Shown here one piece after another: positions 1 through 10,300 of a stretch of 39,495 nucleotides of DNA (the first letter of the stretch is position 1; the number at the start of each line of letters is the position of its first letter). The stretch comes from Ophiostoma sp. CBS 140.51 (lineage: Eukaryota; Ascomycota; Sordariomycetes; Ophiostomatales; Ophiostomataceae), in contig JANSLP010000303.1 of the NCBI GenBank assembly GCA_029298735.1, positions 1-39,495 of the forward strand. The letters are read 5' to 3'. Below the pieces are notes generated by a model. The model was not told the DNA's origin. It did no database searches and saw nothing but the letters and a program-made list of their open reading frames with translations. Both the position numbers and the translations under genes were made by a program.

Positions 1-1218
1 GGCATAAAAATAAGAAGAAGAAGACAAACGAAACTCGGGAAATACGGAATGACAGAAGGGACAGAAGAGACATTGCAAGTCACAAGACAGACAAGACAAA
101 CAGCGAGATAAAAATTTAGGAGAGATATAGGATGGATATATCAGTGAGGATAAAAAAAATACACGGTACCCGAAATTTATGCCCGAAAACTGCAGAATGA
201 CACATTGACCATTGACATCTCGATGTAAGCTGTTTGCCATGATCGAGATGCACACCGGAGAATATCAAGATCGAGTTTTTGAAAATACGATATACGGGTG
301 ATGAAAGTCCATGATCATCCCATCACAGTCTTTTTGTCGGCGATGTCCCTTTCCCCATCGAGTTGTCATTCTCTTTCATCTCCTATTCATGCCTTCTTTG
401 CTCCCCGGTGATACGACTAAAGACAAGACCACGATGCTGTACGCCACGACACCGGGCAACCCTTCATCTTTCACATTCCCACCATCACTTGCCCTTTCTC
501 TTGGCCTCTTCACAATTGTCTCAAGAAACCCCATGTCACGATACTGGACTTTGCATTTCCCGTATTTCTTCTGTCCTTCATCTTCATCACACCGGCATTT
601 TGGCTGTCCAGCTCGTCTGCAAAGGCCGCAGAGAAAAGAGTGCTGAAGAATGAAGAGGGGGGCTTGCAGCTGGTAGTACCACATCTCTGGACGAGAAAGA
701 CAGTTTTCGTCTCTGTCGGGACGGTGTACACGAGAAAAGGACACAATGTGCAGGACAAATACACAAAGCAAGCCACCATGCAGTCCCGGAGGACTGGTTT
801 GTGGTGCGGAAAATGCGGGACGAGACAGGTCCAGAACCTTGGTGTCGGTATGGACGAGGAGGGCACAAGACAAGGTTCTGAGGTCACGCAACAGAAGAGT
901 GCTCAGCTTTGTCGTCCACACTTGCTCACATTCCTCGCCCTCTTTTTCCTTTTTGTCTCCTTTCCTTCCTCCTTGACCGGCCCCGGATGGCGTTCACCCG
1001 CAGGAGTCCGAACAGGGACCGGCATGGATAAGAGCACAAAAAAAGGAGACGCCTCGAAAACTATTCTCCTGCCGAGGTTACCAAGCATTTTTATAACAAT
1101 CAGGGACGTTGGACGACGAGGAACGCGAGAATGATAAAAGGTTGACGAAAGGTCGACACACTAGTCTTGGTCCACGCTATATGAAGGCAACTTGGACCGT
1201 TCGGCGTTAACAAGCTAC
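1..1218. other. Gene-free left edge of window
   Basis: No coding region is supported here. Several open frames of 60-180 codons overlap on both strands, but none shows a recognisable domain or fungal codon bias, and they shadow one another. The first 300 bases are A/purine-rich on the plus strand; 900-970 is pyrimidine-rich. It may be flanking sequence of a gene lying outside the window. Nothing else is seen. Confidence 0.6.
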
Positions 1219-1300
1219 GGTGAGATGGCCGAGTTGGTTATGGCGTAGGATTAAGGTTCCTATGGAGCAATCCGCGTGGGTTCAAGTCCCACTCTCATCA
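1219..1300 (+). tRNA. tRNA-Leu (anticodon AAG)
   Basis: An 82-nt type II tRNA that reads the leucine codon CUU. The acceptor arm GGTGAGA (1219-1225) pairs with TCTCATC (1293-1299, one G-T), and A1300 is the discriminator base expected for leucine. The D-stem is GCC/GGC, the anticodon stem TAGGA/TCCTA encloses the loop TTAAGGT with anticodon AAG, a long variable arm follows, and the T-arm is GTGGG-TTCAAGT-CCCAC. No intron and no encoded CCA are present, as usual for a nuclear eukaryotic gene. The internal A box (GGCCGAG region) and B box (GGTTCAAGTCC) act as the RNA polymerase III promoter. tRNA-Ser was considered, but the discriminator is A and the anticodon is a leucine one. Confidence 0.95.
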
Positions 1301-1302
1301 TC

Positions 1303-1316
1303 TTTTTGACCTTTTT
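1303..1316 (+). terminator. Pol III terminator of tRNA-Leu
   Basis: Two T5 runs (1303-1307 and 1312-1316) lie just 2 and 11 nt after the mature 3' end of the tRNA. Runs of four or more T on the coding strand terminate RNA polymerase III, so the first is the likely stop and the second a backup. Confidence 0.75.
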
Positions 1317-3978
1317 GTCTAATTCATACTTTTATTTTGCAGAATCTGTAGAGAGTTCATCGCTGGGTGGGATTTTTTTTTTGGGTCTGTCTTGGACGGC
1401 ACTGAACATGGCCCTCCCTTGCAACCCCCGACGACTTGTTTGTTACAATCCCCCCACGCAATATAAATGATGAAAAATGGTTGGATCCAGTGCCAGACGA
1501 GGAGTAATACACAATCTGGGCTGAAAGGAGGCGTAAGAAGGGCGTAACAGGAGAGAAAAGGCGTGCTGGAATAGGAGAGATTGTGCGCGATGGCACAAAA
1601 TAACGAGGGAAGAAGGGAGGAAAGAGAGACGATACCCATGAAGCCTGGCGCCTCTTCGTACGTCCGGTGCAAGGGCTTGGGTTATGTCGTGTGTGTAAGA
1701 TGCACGCTGCGTGTACCCGCTGGGATAGATTGGATATGAGAGTGGGAATGTACCTGTTGAACGCGAGAGTGAAGACACCTGAGTGAGAAAAAATTGTGAA
1801 AAAGATACCGGCAAAGACGTCGTCACACAGAACACGACAGAAGGTAATTTTGGGGAGCGCCCTGGGAGCGAGATGCAAAAAAAAAAAAAATGAGAGGGAA
1901 AGAAGTTAAAAGAGAGAGGAGAGCCAAGTCCCAGTACCACCAGACATACAACCTGATCCTTCTCGCCCTTCCTGACCCCTGCCAAAATAAATGTCGTGTC
2001 CCGACTCCGGGTCTTTGGGACTGGAAATCGTGTGACAATGTGGCAGCCGTGGATGTGGACGGGTACGAGAAGAAGGCATGTACCTGTGTGGTGGTGTCTC
2101 CAGGGCAGGTTATAGAGAGTGTGGTGATGGTGCCCATAGAGGTTGTCTTTTCTTATTTTATGATTTAACCTTCTTTCCTCCCGATGGCCATTCGAATTCC
2201 GATATCACAGTGTGTCAATTCGAATATGTAATTGACCATCGCATTGTCCTTTACGATATCGTGGACGGAACTTCCCAGCGCCACCAAGCCTTTCTTCTTT
2301 TTCTTTTCCCTCCTTTTCTCTTTCTTTTCTTACTTTCCTTCTCTTCTCAAGAGAGTTAACCCCTGTTTTTTTCTTGTCTGTCCTCGTTCCGCTCCCTCCA
2401 CTACGATCCCTCATCCCTTCCCCTTTCCCACCGTGTGTTCCCTCATATTTTCCCGAGACGCCGTCCCGGGTCCTGCAGGCTTGATTAATTTTGTTTAATG
2501 TTTATTGCAATATCCCTGTCACGTCTACCCTTTCATCATTGTCAAATCTGTTGCTCCTCTTTCTTAAGTCTTTCTTGCCTTTTCACACGTCGTATTTAGT
2601 CCAATCCTACAATGAATATAGACTGTCTATCAGATGGACAGGAAGTAAGGGTGAAGAACAAGACATCATAAGATAAACGGGCAAGCGAAATATTGTAGTA
2701 AGTATTTGTTGTTCTCTTTGTAAAGAAGAAAGTGTCGTCTCTTGCCATTGTTATTAGGTGCAAATAAATAGAATAAACAGAAACCTCGAGAAAGGTCAAA
2801 GTCAACAGAGACGAAATGCACAAATACGGAGAAACCGACGGCGTGCAGACGGGACAGTCCAATGGATACGACATAAAGTCGACCCGTGAGTTGCGATAGG
2901 ATACTCAGGTAAAGGCTACACTGTTTTCCTTTTGTTTCCTTTCCTACTCACCAAGCGTCCTGGACCCGACCTTGCAAGGTTGTTCTTGTGTTACCATCAA
3001 GGTCTTCACCCCTCTTTTTCTATTTTCCATCCATGTCCTTCTATTCAGAGTTGTCCTATCCAAAGTCGACGATTCTCTCACCCACGCTCTTTTCTTCAAG
3101 ATCTCAGCGGCTGTTTACTATCTGCTTGGATACTGCTGTCCCTGTTGATTTTTTACAACCCTTTCATTTTTGCCTGCATCTGCATCCAGACTCATGTAGT
3201 ACAGCCTCGCCATGGCCGTTCTCTGACCGACACGCTCTTCCCACCCATGAACTTTGTACTTTCCCCCCCTTCTCGTCCTCCCTTCGCTACACGCCCACGT
3301 TTTTGGCTTCTGAGTACTTGGATTCTCTCATTATTTGTCAGTTTTTCACTTTCTCTCTCCCGTTAACGCCTCTTCTTCTTCCCCGGACAATAGTGGCTTT
3401 CTTGCATACCCTTGTCTCGGGCTTGGGGGGGCTTGAAAACGACAATTCCAAATCTGCAACCACCAGGGGATGGAGAAGAGCAAGTTCTACAGCTTTTCCT
3501 TAGAGATGGACTCTTCAGTAAGACCAACGCAGTTTATTTATATTTGCTGATGTTTATGTATGCTCAATTCTTGATATTTTATTCTCCGTCGGCTGGCCCT
3601 AACTGCTTGCAGTTCCTGGCCCGGGCCATGTGTGTTACCCAAGGGCTGGCCATTGCAGTTGCAGCTGTGCATTTTGCATTTATTTATGTTTATGTAGTTT
3701 ATTATTGGTACCAGAAGGTACAGTCACCTTATTCACAATTGAGACAGTATTTATATACTGACGTTGGGGCCTCCTCTCTCGACTTTAGACGTGTTTGCTT
3801 GTTTGCATGCCCGTCATCTTGATCCTCAACCACCTCCTTGTGATAACCGAAAACCGAGGACAATCTTCGACGACTTACAACTCAATACTCATCCTGATAT
3901 ATCACCAACAACGCCGCTGTCCAGGCATCCTACTAAACAATTTGAGGACGATACATCACATAAAACACTACACGAGCT
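1317..3978. other. Long interval without a supported gene
   Basis: About 2.7 kb with no convincing gene. The plus strand is purine-rich from 1500 to 1960, then strongly pyrimidine-rich from 2280 to 2430 and 2930 to 3400. From 3500 to 3750 it is AT-rich with TTTAT-type repeats. An open frame at 3412-3822 would encode two hydrophobic stretches, but the composition looks like translated AT-rich noise. The right part probably supplies the promoter and leader of the 2EXR gene that follows. Confidence 0.55.
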
Positions 3979-5244
3979 ATGGCATGCTGTAGGAGGACGG
4001 CTCAGTACGATGAAGCACAATGTCCAACGACACCGAGTCAATCATTTGTACGTGATTGAGTACGGCTAGACAGGAATTACTGTAGATGAAGAACCGTCAG
4101 TTAACATAAGTCCCAAAACTAGCCACAATTCACGATGCTTCCACCAGAATTACGACTTAAGATTTGGCACTATAACATGCCAGAACCTCGCATCGTCTCC
4201 GTCCGCTGTGGTGCCAGATCACCATCGTCATCCTTGCCGTCTCTACCACTAAGGCGGCATTGCCTTTCGTCGGAGGATGCTTTCACAGCATGCAGTCCGG
4301 CCTGCTCATCCCATTCGTCGTCGTCGTCTTCGCCTTCACCCACCTTGTCGCCGTCTCCCTCACCATCGCCTCCTCCACCATCGAGCTACTCACCACCCGG
4401 CTGGTGCACCTCCACAGCAACCCTCCCGGTCAACCTTTCTGTCTGCCACGAGTCCCGTACCGAAGCCCTCCGCCGGTATGCTCTCATGTTTGGCATTGCC
4501 CGCCAGCCGGGCTATGTCTACTTTGACCCGTCACGCGATATTCTCTATTTTGGCCCCCGGGAGGGTTACATGGCCGCAGAGGCACAACTGCGGACACTGC
4601 TGGTGCTGGCCGAACCGGAAGAGCTGGCACTTGTGCAGCGGGTTGCGTTAAGTGAGGGCGTTCTGGACCACACCGGGTCATCGAGCTCAGCATCCACTAA
4701 CCTGGCAGTCGATGTGCTGCACCAACTTCGGACACGTCTACCGAGCTTGCGGGAACTGATTGTTGTGCCACGGGATGAGACTGCAGTGGACAGCAGTGAT
4801 GCCGTGCTGGTACCACTACCGATGCCACCAGTGACACTGCCGTTGGGAGGACCGTCGATGCCATGCACACAGCAGCAACAGCTGGACCCGGACAATTCTG
4901 AAATTAATGTGCCCAACAGCGAGGCAACCAAACGTTTGGCCAAACAAATTCATACCGCCATGCGCCGAGTATGTGCTGCCGCACCGGGCTGGACTCCTCC
5001 CCAGTGGCGTATCCTGGTGATCAGAAACAGTGATATGCCACCGTCGAGGTGCATCGAAGAAGTGGCAGAACATGGCCGGGCTGCACCAAGTCGCGGCCGA
5101 TCAAAAAAGCAGGGAAAATTCAAGGCCGGATCAACGACGGCCTGCAGTTTTTGCGATGACAAAACAACACGAAAGAGCACTTCTCGAGAGTGTAGGACCA
5201 GTATACCTGCCCTGTTGTGCAGTGGCCATCGTGCGCGTCGTTAG
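3979..5244 (+). CDS. 2EXR-domain protein (two-exon model)
   Basis: A member of the fungal 2EXR family, which is widespread and often expanded in filamentous ascomycetes; its biochemical role is not established. The intact frame at 4135-5244 (369 residues) begins directly at the family signature LPPELRLKIW, followed by PEPRIVSV, a Ser/Pro-rich insertion (TCG-codon run near 4310), the second block CHESRTEALRRY, then YFDPSRDILYFGP. Starting there would cut off the normal FxxFxx that precedes LPxELR. I propose exon 1 at 3979-4047 (ATG, 23 codons), an intron at 4048-4122 with donor GTACGT, a TTAAC branch-like site near 4101 and acceptor CTAG, then exon 2 at 4123-5244. This restores in frame SFPQFTMLPPELR with the expected F-x-x-F-x-x-LP spacing and gives 396 residues. 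The C-terminal 80 residues are basic and not recognised. The gene ends 70 bp before a tRNA. The domain call is sure; exon 1 is inference. Confidence 0.72.
4048..4122 (+). other. Proposed intron in 2EXR gene
   Basis: A 75-nt candidate spliceosomal intron: donor GTACGT at 4048, a TTAAC branch-like motif near 4101, acceptor ending CTAG at 4122. It contains in-frame stops, so it must be spliced for exon 1 to join the 2EXR domain. The strongest support is that the join is in frame and completes the conserved residues just before LPPELR. The branch motif is weak because it lacks the leading C. Confidence 0.5.
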
Positions 5245-5314
5245 TCGTTAGTCGGGGTGTCGAGGCTAAGGACCCAATTCTGGGCCCGCCGTTCAACAAA
5301 TCATCCAACCGTAA

Positions 5315-5386
5315 TCCGATATGGTGTAATGGTCAACATCCGACGCTCTCACCGTCGAGCTCGGGGTTCGATTCCCCGTATCGGAG
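5315..5386 (+). tRNA. tRNA-Glu (anticodon CTC)
   Basis: A 72-nt tRNA reading GAG. The acceptor TCCGATA (5315-5321) pairs perfectly with TATCGGA (5379-5385), and the discriminator is G5386. The D-stem GTG/CAT is closed with one G-T pair. The anticodon stem CGACG/CGTCG holds the loop CTCTCAC with anticodon CTC. The T-arm is CGGGG-TTCGATT-CCCCG, giving a consensus B box. It has no intron. The nearest T4 run is 5416-5419, 30 nt downstream, so the primary transcript should carry a trailer of that size. The gene lies 70 bp behind the stop of the 2EXR gene on the same strand. Confidence 0.95.
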
Positions 5387-6408
5387 CATCAATAAATACA
5401 TTCACTGAAACAATCTTTTCTTTCGTTTCGGTTAAATTTTTTGGGTCTTTTTATTTTCTTACGATTTTTTTTAGGCCTTAAGGGTTTTCGGGGTTTATGG
5501 GGAATTAGAATGGCATCCTGATAATTTGGACACGGGATAATGTGCTACTACTGGGTGGTGTTTTGGGGTCAAATTGGGGAAGCAGATAGGTTCAGGTCAA
5601 TGATGTAGGACTTTAATTTACTTCAGTGACTCAAGAATGACCTTGGGATTGAAGAGTCATGACTACGATGCAGGCACAGGTAAGAAGAAGTATTTTGAAG
5701 ATTCTTTTGAATTTGAGAAAAATTGGTCAGGATCATCCATTGAGGGATGACTGCCGTGAAAGAAGTATTTACATGAAAGATAAAAGTAGTGAAAGGCAAG
5801 ACTTGCGAAAGAAAGGGGGACTGCAGGTTGGTTGTGATGATTGCTGGATCCGCAATCACCAAACCTTCCCAGTTCAACCCTGACATTTTCCCAACTCAAA
5901 GTCAATCAGAAGAAAAGAAGGAGTAAAAGAAAAAATCAGCGAGAGTGAGAAAAATAGATCATCGTCTAAAAATTGAAAACCCAGTGCCTTAAAAAGTTAG
6001 GCCGTTATATCCTCCTGAACGCAGTCTGTTCCATTCCGATATGCGCCGTTTTTTTGTGCCTTGGCCGTCAAAGATGGCATCGCAAGCGACGCTCTTTTGT
6101 GGTTGCTTTTCTTTATAGGGGTCGTAGTCGTTGAGACGGTCTTGTTGCCGTTTTGGTGAAAGGGGTATAAATTTCATGTGTATGATGCGGTGCGTTGTAG
6201 ATGTGTGTTGGTGATGTGGGCAGTTTGGAATAGCTTGTAGGTTGGACTCGCAAAACTTTCGCCTGGAAGCCGGTCCATCCCACTTGCCCTACCCGCACAC
6301 TCAAACAGAAGAAAGGAAATGCAGAAAAAAGAGAGCAAGGTCAACTGCTCAAAGTGGTAGAAATACACACATGAAATGAAGGTGAAGGTTGAAAAAAAAA
6401 GCAGTTCC
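5387..6408. other. Intergenic, tRNA-Glu to RlpA-like gene
   Basis: About 1 kb without a supported gene. T runs at 5416-5419 and 5437-5442 are possible pol III stop signals for the tRNA. The rest includes the 3' untranslated region of the minus-strand gene that ends at 6409. Short open frames around 5623-5905 and 6174-6632 have no domain and overlap each other in several frames. Confidence 0.6.
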
Positions 6409-7305
6409 TTAGTTGAACCACCAGGTGACCTCAGAGCGGCCGACGCCGAGGTCACCAAAGATCTCGAGGAAGGCCTTCTCGGAGACGTCAATGGCGCCAT
6501 AGGCGCAGCCCATGCACTTGTCCTGGATGGTGGCCGTGGTGGTCTTGCCGTTGGCGGAGATGGTGATGGTCTGGCCACACAGAGGGTTGCCGTTGGACTG
6601 GGCACCCATCTGCTCGACGTTGATGGCGACAATGTTCTCAGTCATATCGTCACCAGTCTGGTCGTTACCGCACGAGCCCAGGCCGACAGTGTAGTAGGTC
6701 ATGTCACCCGAGAAGGTGGTGCCGCTGGAGCCGCCGGAGCTCGAGGTGTCGGAGCTGGACGAGGGCGAAGCAGCAGCAGCCGGGGTGGAGGCGGCAGCGG
6801 CAACAGGCTCGACAGTCGAGGTGGTGGCCGGAGCAGGAGGAGTGTAGACAGGAGTCGAAGCCTCGACAACGGGAGCGGGCGTGGAAGAAGTGGTGGGCAC
6901 AACAGCAGGCGGGGTGCTGGTGGTGGGCGGGACGTAGACTGACGAGGTGGTGGGAGTGACGGGGGAAATGGTCAGAGTGGTGGTCGAGGTCGAGTGAGTG
7001 GTGGTGGTGAGAGTCGACGACGAGGTGGTGGGCTCGGCCGAGGAAGAGGAAGAAGCACCCTCGAAAAACTGGCCGGGGACCTGCTGGACAGACGAAGAAG
7101 GAGTGGCACCAGGAGTGATCCAGCTGGTGGCAGTGAGGTCAATGTACTCGGTGACAACGACAGTCTCCCAGTGAGTGGTGTACTCGGTCTTGATGTCACG
7201 CTTGTTGTTGGCACGCTTCTCGTGAGCGCGGACGTGAGCATGGTGGTGAGGCTGGGCCAGAGCTAGAGAGGCAAGGCCGAGAGTGAGGACAGCGGCGGAC
7301 TTCAT
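6409..7305 (-). CDS. Secreted RlpA-like / Asp f 7-type protein
   Basis: A 298-residue single-exon extracellular protein. Residues 1-17 form a signal peptide ending in ALA. A His-rich stretch (PHHHAH) with dibasic KR sites follows, suited to Kex2 processing; next come a TEYTTHWETVVVTEY segment seen in many fungal wall proteins, a long Ser/Thr/Pro-rich linker (about 67-190) likely to be O-glycosylated, and a C-terminal domain of about 100 residues. That domain carries TYYTVGLGSCG, PLCGQTI, IQDKCMGCAYGAIDVS and a final VTWWF, the pattern of a double-psi beta-barrel related to expansins, RlpA and the allergen Asp f 7 family. Four cysteines could form two disulfides, and the Asp in GAIDVS matches the conserved barrel acid. 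The likely role is cell-wall or polysaccharide association; no catalytic activity is demonstrated for this family type. It has a TATA-like promoter about 280 bp upstream. Confidence 0.9.
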   Translation of the reverse strand: MKSAAVLTLGLASLALAQPHHHAHVRAHEKRANNKRDIKTEYTTHWETVVVTEYIDLTATSWITPGATPSSSVQQVPGQFFEGASSSSSAEPTTSSSTLTTTTHSTSTTTLTISPVTPTTSSVYVPPTTSTPPAVVPTTSSTPAPVVEASTPVYTPPAPATTSTVEPVAAAASTPAAAASPSSSSDTSSSGGSSGTTFSGDMTYYTVGLGSCGNDQTGDDMTENIVAINVEQMGAQSNGNPLCGQTITISANGKTTTATIQDKCMGCAYGAIDVSEKAFLEIFGDLGVGRSEVTWWFN

Positions 7306-10300
7306 TTTGATGGTTTGGTGTGGTTGTGAGTGGTTGATGGAGTGCTGGATAGCTGAATTTGGTAAGGAGTGGACGGGTAGAGATTGGCGTCAGATCTGTG
7401 GACGATGTGCCGGGAAGCGAAATGAGGTTCTTGGTAGTGGTAACCGCTAAGGCTGAAGAGCGTTGAACGTTGGGAGTAGAAATGATTGACGAAAGTCGAA
7501 AAGAGCTTTGAAGATATAGATTGAAGATGCTTGAAGAAAACAAAGTCAAGTTCGTGAGATGCTGAGATGCCTCGCGGAGGAGCTCTTTATATAGGAAAAG
7601 ATTTGTGGTGGGAGATGATAAAAAAGGAATGTGAAATGGATTTGATGAGAACGATATCTCAATGTGAGCCTGCTCTGAGGGAGTGAAGAACAGAAAGTAA
7701 AGACTGGTGGGCCGAAAGTGAAAGTAAGATGTTGAAGTGAAAGTCAAAACGAAAGAGAGAGGAAAGAGAAGGGAAAAGAGAGAGGAAAGTCAGAAGAGGA
7801 AAAGAAGAAGCGCACTTCGAGATCTTTATTCGGAACTGAGAAAAAAAGAGAAAAACAGCGAGAAGGTGCAGGACAAAGAACTGAGAGAAAGGCAAGAGCG
7901 AACCCACGCACCATGGTGGGTGCAGGGGGGAAGGGGGCGATGCACGACGAAGAAGGCCATGTTGATGGGGGTGTGGGTCCCGCGCTCCGGCTTCCAGGCA
8001 CTCGTGGAAGGAGCGGCGCACACCAACACAGAAGGAAGAGCGATGCAGACGGAGAGGCGGGCTTCTTTGATGCCTGTACCTGGTGACTACGGTCTGGGCC
8101 CCGACTTGACCACTAAGTCAGGAAAGAGCCAGTCAGAAGCAGACCCGGCAAGGAAGGAGAAAGACAGAAAATTCCGAATACAGGAAGGAGGTGGCTTTCA
8201 CAGGGAGGGCAAGAGCAAGTCTACACGACAGTAAACAGAGACTGACATAGCAAGTGCGAACGATACGATTGGGAGTTGAGAGGGAAGTGGTGGACCCAGG
8301 ATGGCCAGACCTGAGTCCAGCCAAAAGGGGGCTCTTGGATCCTCTTGGAGGCTGAAAAAACCGACAATGGCGTTCCAGAGACGAGATTTTGGGCAACGAC
8401 AAATGCCCTCAGCTCGTCACAAAGTCCCCTTTGAATTCACACAAGTCTACGACTTATACACAAAATAGGAGGTTGGCGCAGGGCGGCGGCGCGCGCGGCC
8501 TGGATGGTGGTGGACATACTTTTTTTGGGCCAGGAACGGAAAGGAATCCAGGTACTTGAACACATTGTACACACACACCTACATGCAGGCACGACAGCCA
8601 CTGGGAGGGAGAGCAAAGGCACAACCCAAAAAGGTACCAGGGGTAAAGAAGAGAAAAAAGTGGGGTTTCAAGGGGGAAAGGTTGTGTTGGGCTCCTATTG
8701 GCTGGAAACAACGACAGGGGTCAATCGGACGGAGTGTTTCTTGTGTGGGTGGGCAAGGAGGGAGCTAAAAACCTGCAAGGAACAAGAGTGAACAGAGAGC
8801 GAACAGAGAGGGGCCTGAAAGGAACCTGAAAGGGAACCTGAGATGGAGCGAGAGCACGAAAGAGAGACGAGACTGGTCAGTTCTTTGCCCTGGTTCTCAG
8901 CTCAGGCACAGGCGTTTTCTCAGTCCACAGACTTTTACGCCATGTCCTGCAGGGGCAAAAAGACAAGCTCTTCAGAGGATGGAAAGGATGGACAAGCGTA
9001 TTGCTGACAGGAGACTGAGAGACAGGGGCAGAGAAACATCAGGCCGAACAGGGCACGGAGTTCATCAGGAGCCCAGCGAGAATCCAGGGCAAACCCAGCA
9101 GAAAGTCATGTTGTCAGTGGCCAGAACCTCAGGAAGACCTCAAGAAACAAGAAAATCGCCCAGCATCGCCTCCACTGTGGAATGGGCGCCCGTGAGGCGC
9201 AGAGCAAAAGGACCAGAGGCCCCAGAAGAGGGACAGAGGGGGACCAGCACCCCCCGCAAAGCCGTGCTCCTTTCATTTGGAACATGCCAGTCAACTGGTA
9301 TTCGAGGACCTTTTTTTCAGGGAACGACATCAAGAAAGACAGGGAAGACAGAGAAAGACATGGGCCCAGGCCTGGTCCAGGCCCTCCGATCGAGTGCGAC
9401 GTCCGAAAAACAGCCCGATTTTGAAGACACCAGAGATGATCAACAAGAAAAGCGGCGGCCGCCAGATGTACACTGAGATACCTCTTTGCCTCGAAATGTC
9501 TTGCCCGCCGAGCAGATCGATACGAGTATTACGAGTACCTACACAAAAGAAAGACCCAAAGTGAGTACACTACGGGGTACGTTCACCGTCTCCTGCGCTG
9601 GGCTGTCGCAGAGGTAGACCGAAAGGGAAGCGCCAGGTATTGGATACATACACCGAGAAAGAGGAGGCCAAACAGAGCGGAAAACAACGCATCTCACATG
9701 CATGTGCCGTCAAACCGCCATCAAGCTACGGCGCAAAAATAGACGAGAACGCGCAAAGACTTAAAGACTCAAAGACTCAAAAGAACTCAAACCACATAAA
9801 TGCGACAAAATACAAGTTACAAGAAAGGAGGTGGAAAGGCCACAAAAAGAAGACAAAGCGAGGCGAGACGAGAGGGGTGCGCCACGCTGCAAGAATCGGC
9901 GTTGACACCACTGCAAGCGGCTACCTGCTCTGGTTCCTGGCGAACAAAGAAAAAAGAAGGGAAAAGTCAAGCGGACGTTGAACGAACGGCGACGAACGAC
10001 GGACCATCAACGACGGAAAGACGACTCAAGCGACGCCAACAGACTCAAAAGAGGGGGCCATGCACGCCGGAGAAAAAAGAGAGGAGAGACAGACTCTGAC
10101 AAGGAGGCACCTAAAAGTCAGAAGAAAAAGAAAAGAAGAGGGTCAACATCTCAATTCCCGATTGGCCCACGATGGCGAGACGAAGGATGACCAGAGGAAG
10201 AAAGGGGCAAAAACAAAAGCGAAAACAGAGGCATCCACGTATCGCGGGATCACAAAACCAAAAGCAAGAAGCCGTCAGGCCGCCTCGCCGCCAGGCCGTC

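Noticed and set aside
1930..1985. ACCTGATCC sequence recalling part of a thiamine pyrophosphate riboswitch
   Set aside because: The other conserved TPP elements (CTGAGA and the second sensor arm) are absent and no thiamine gene is adjacent.
3412..3822. 136-codon frame with two hydrophobic stretches
   Set aside because: The hydrophobic parts come from AT-rich TTTAT-type repeats and there is no flanking conserved sequence.
6376..6942. 188-codon Gly/Arg-rich open frame on the plus strand over the RlpA-like gene
   Set aside because: Its Gly/Arg/Ser repeats are the complement of the Ser/Thr/Pro linker codons of the real minus-strand gene.
8979..9476. 165-codon plus-strand frame in the purine-rich interval
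   Set aside because: Composition (Arg/Glu/Lys/Gly-rich) follows directly from purine-rich DNA; other frames there are equally open and none has a domain.
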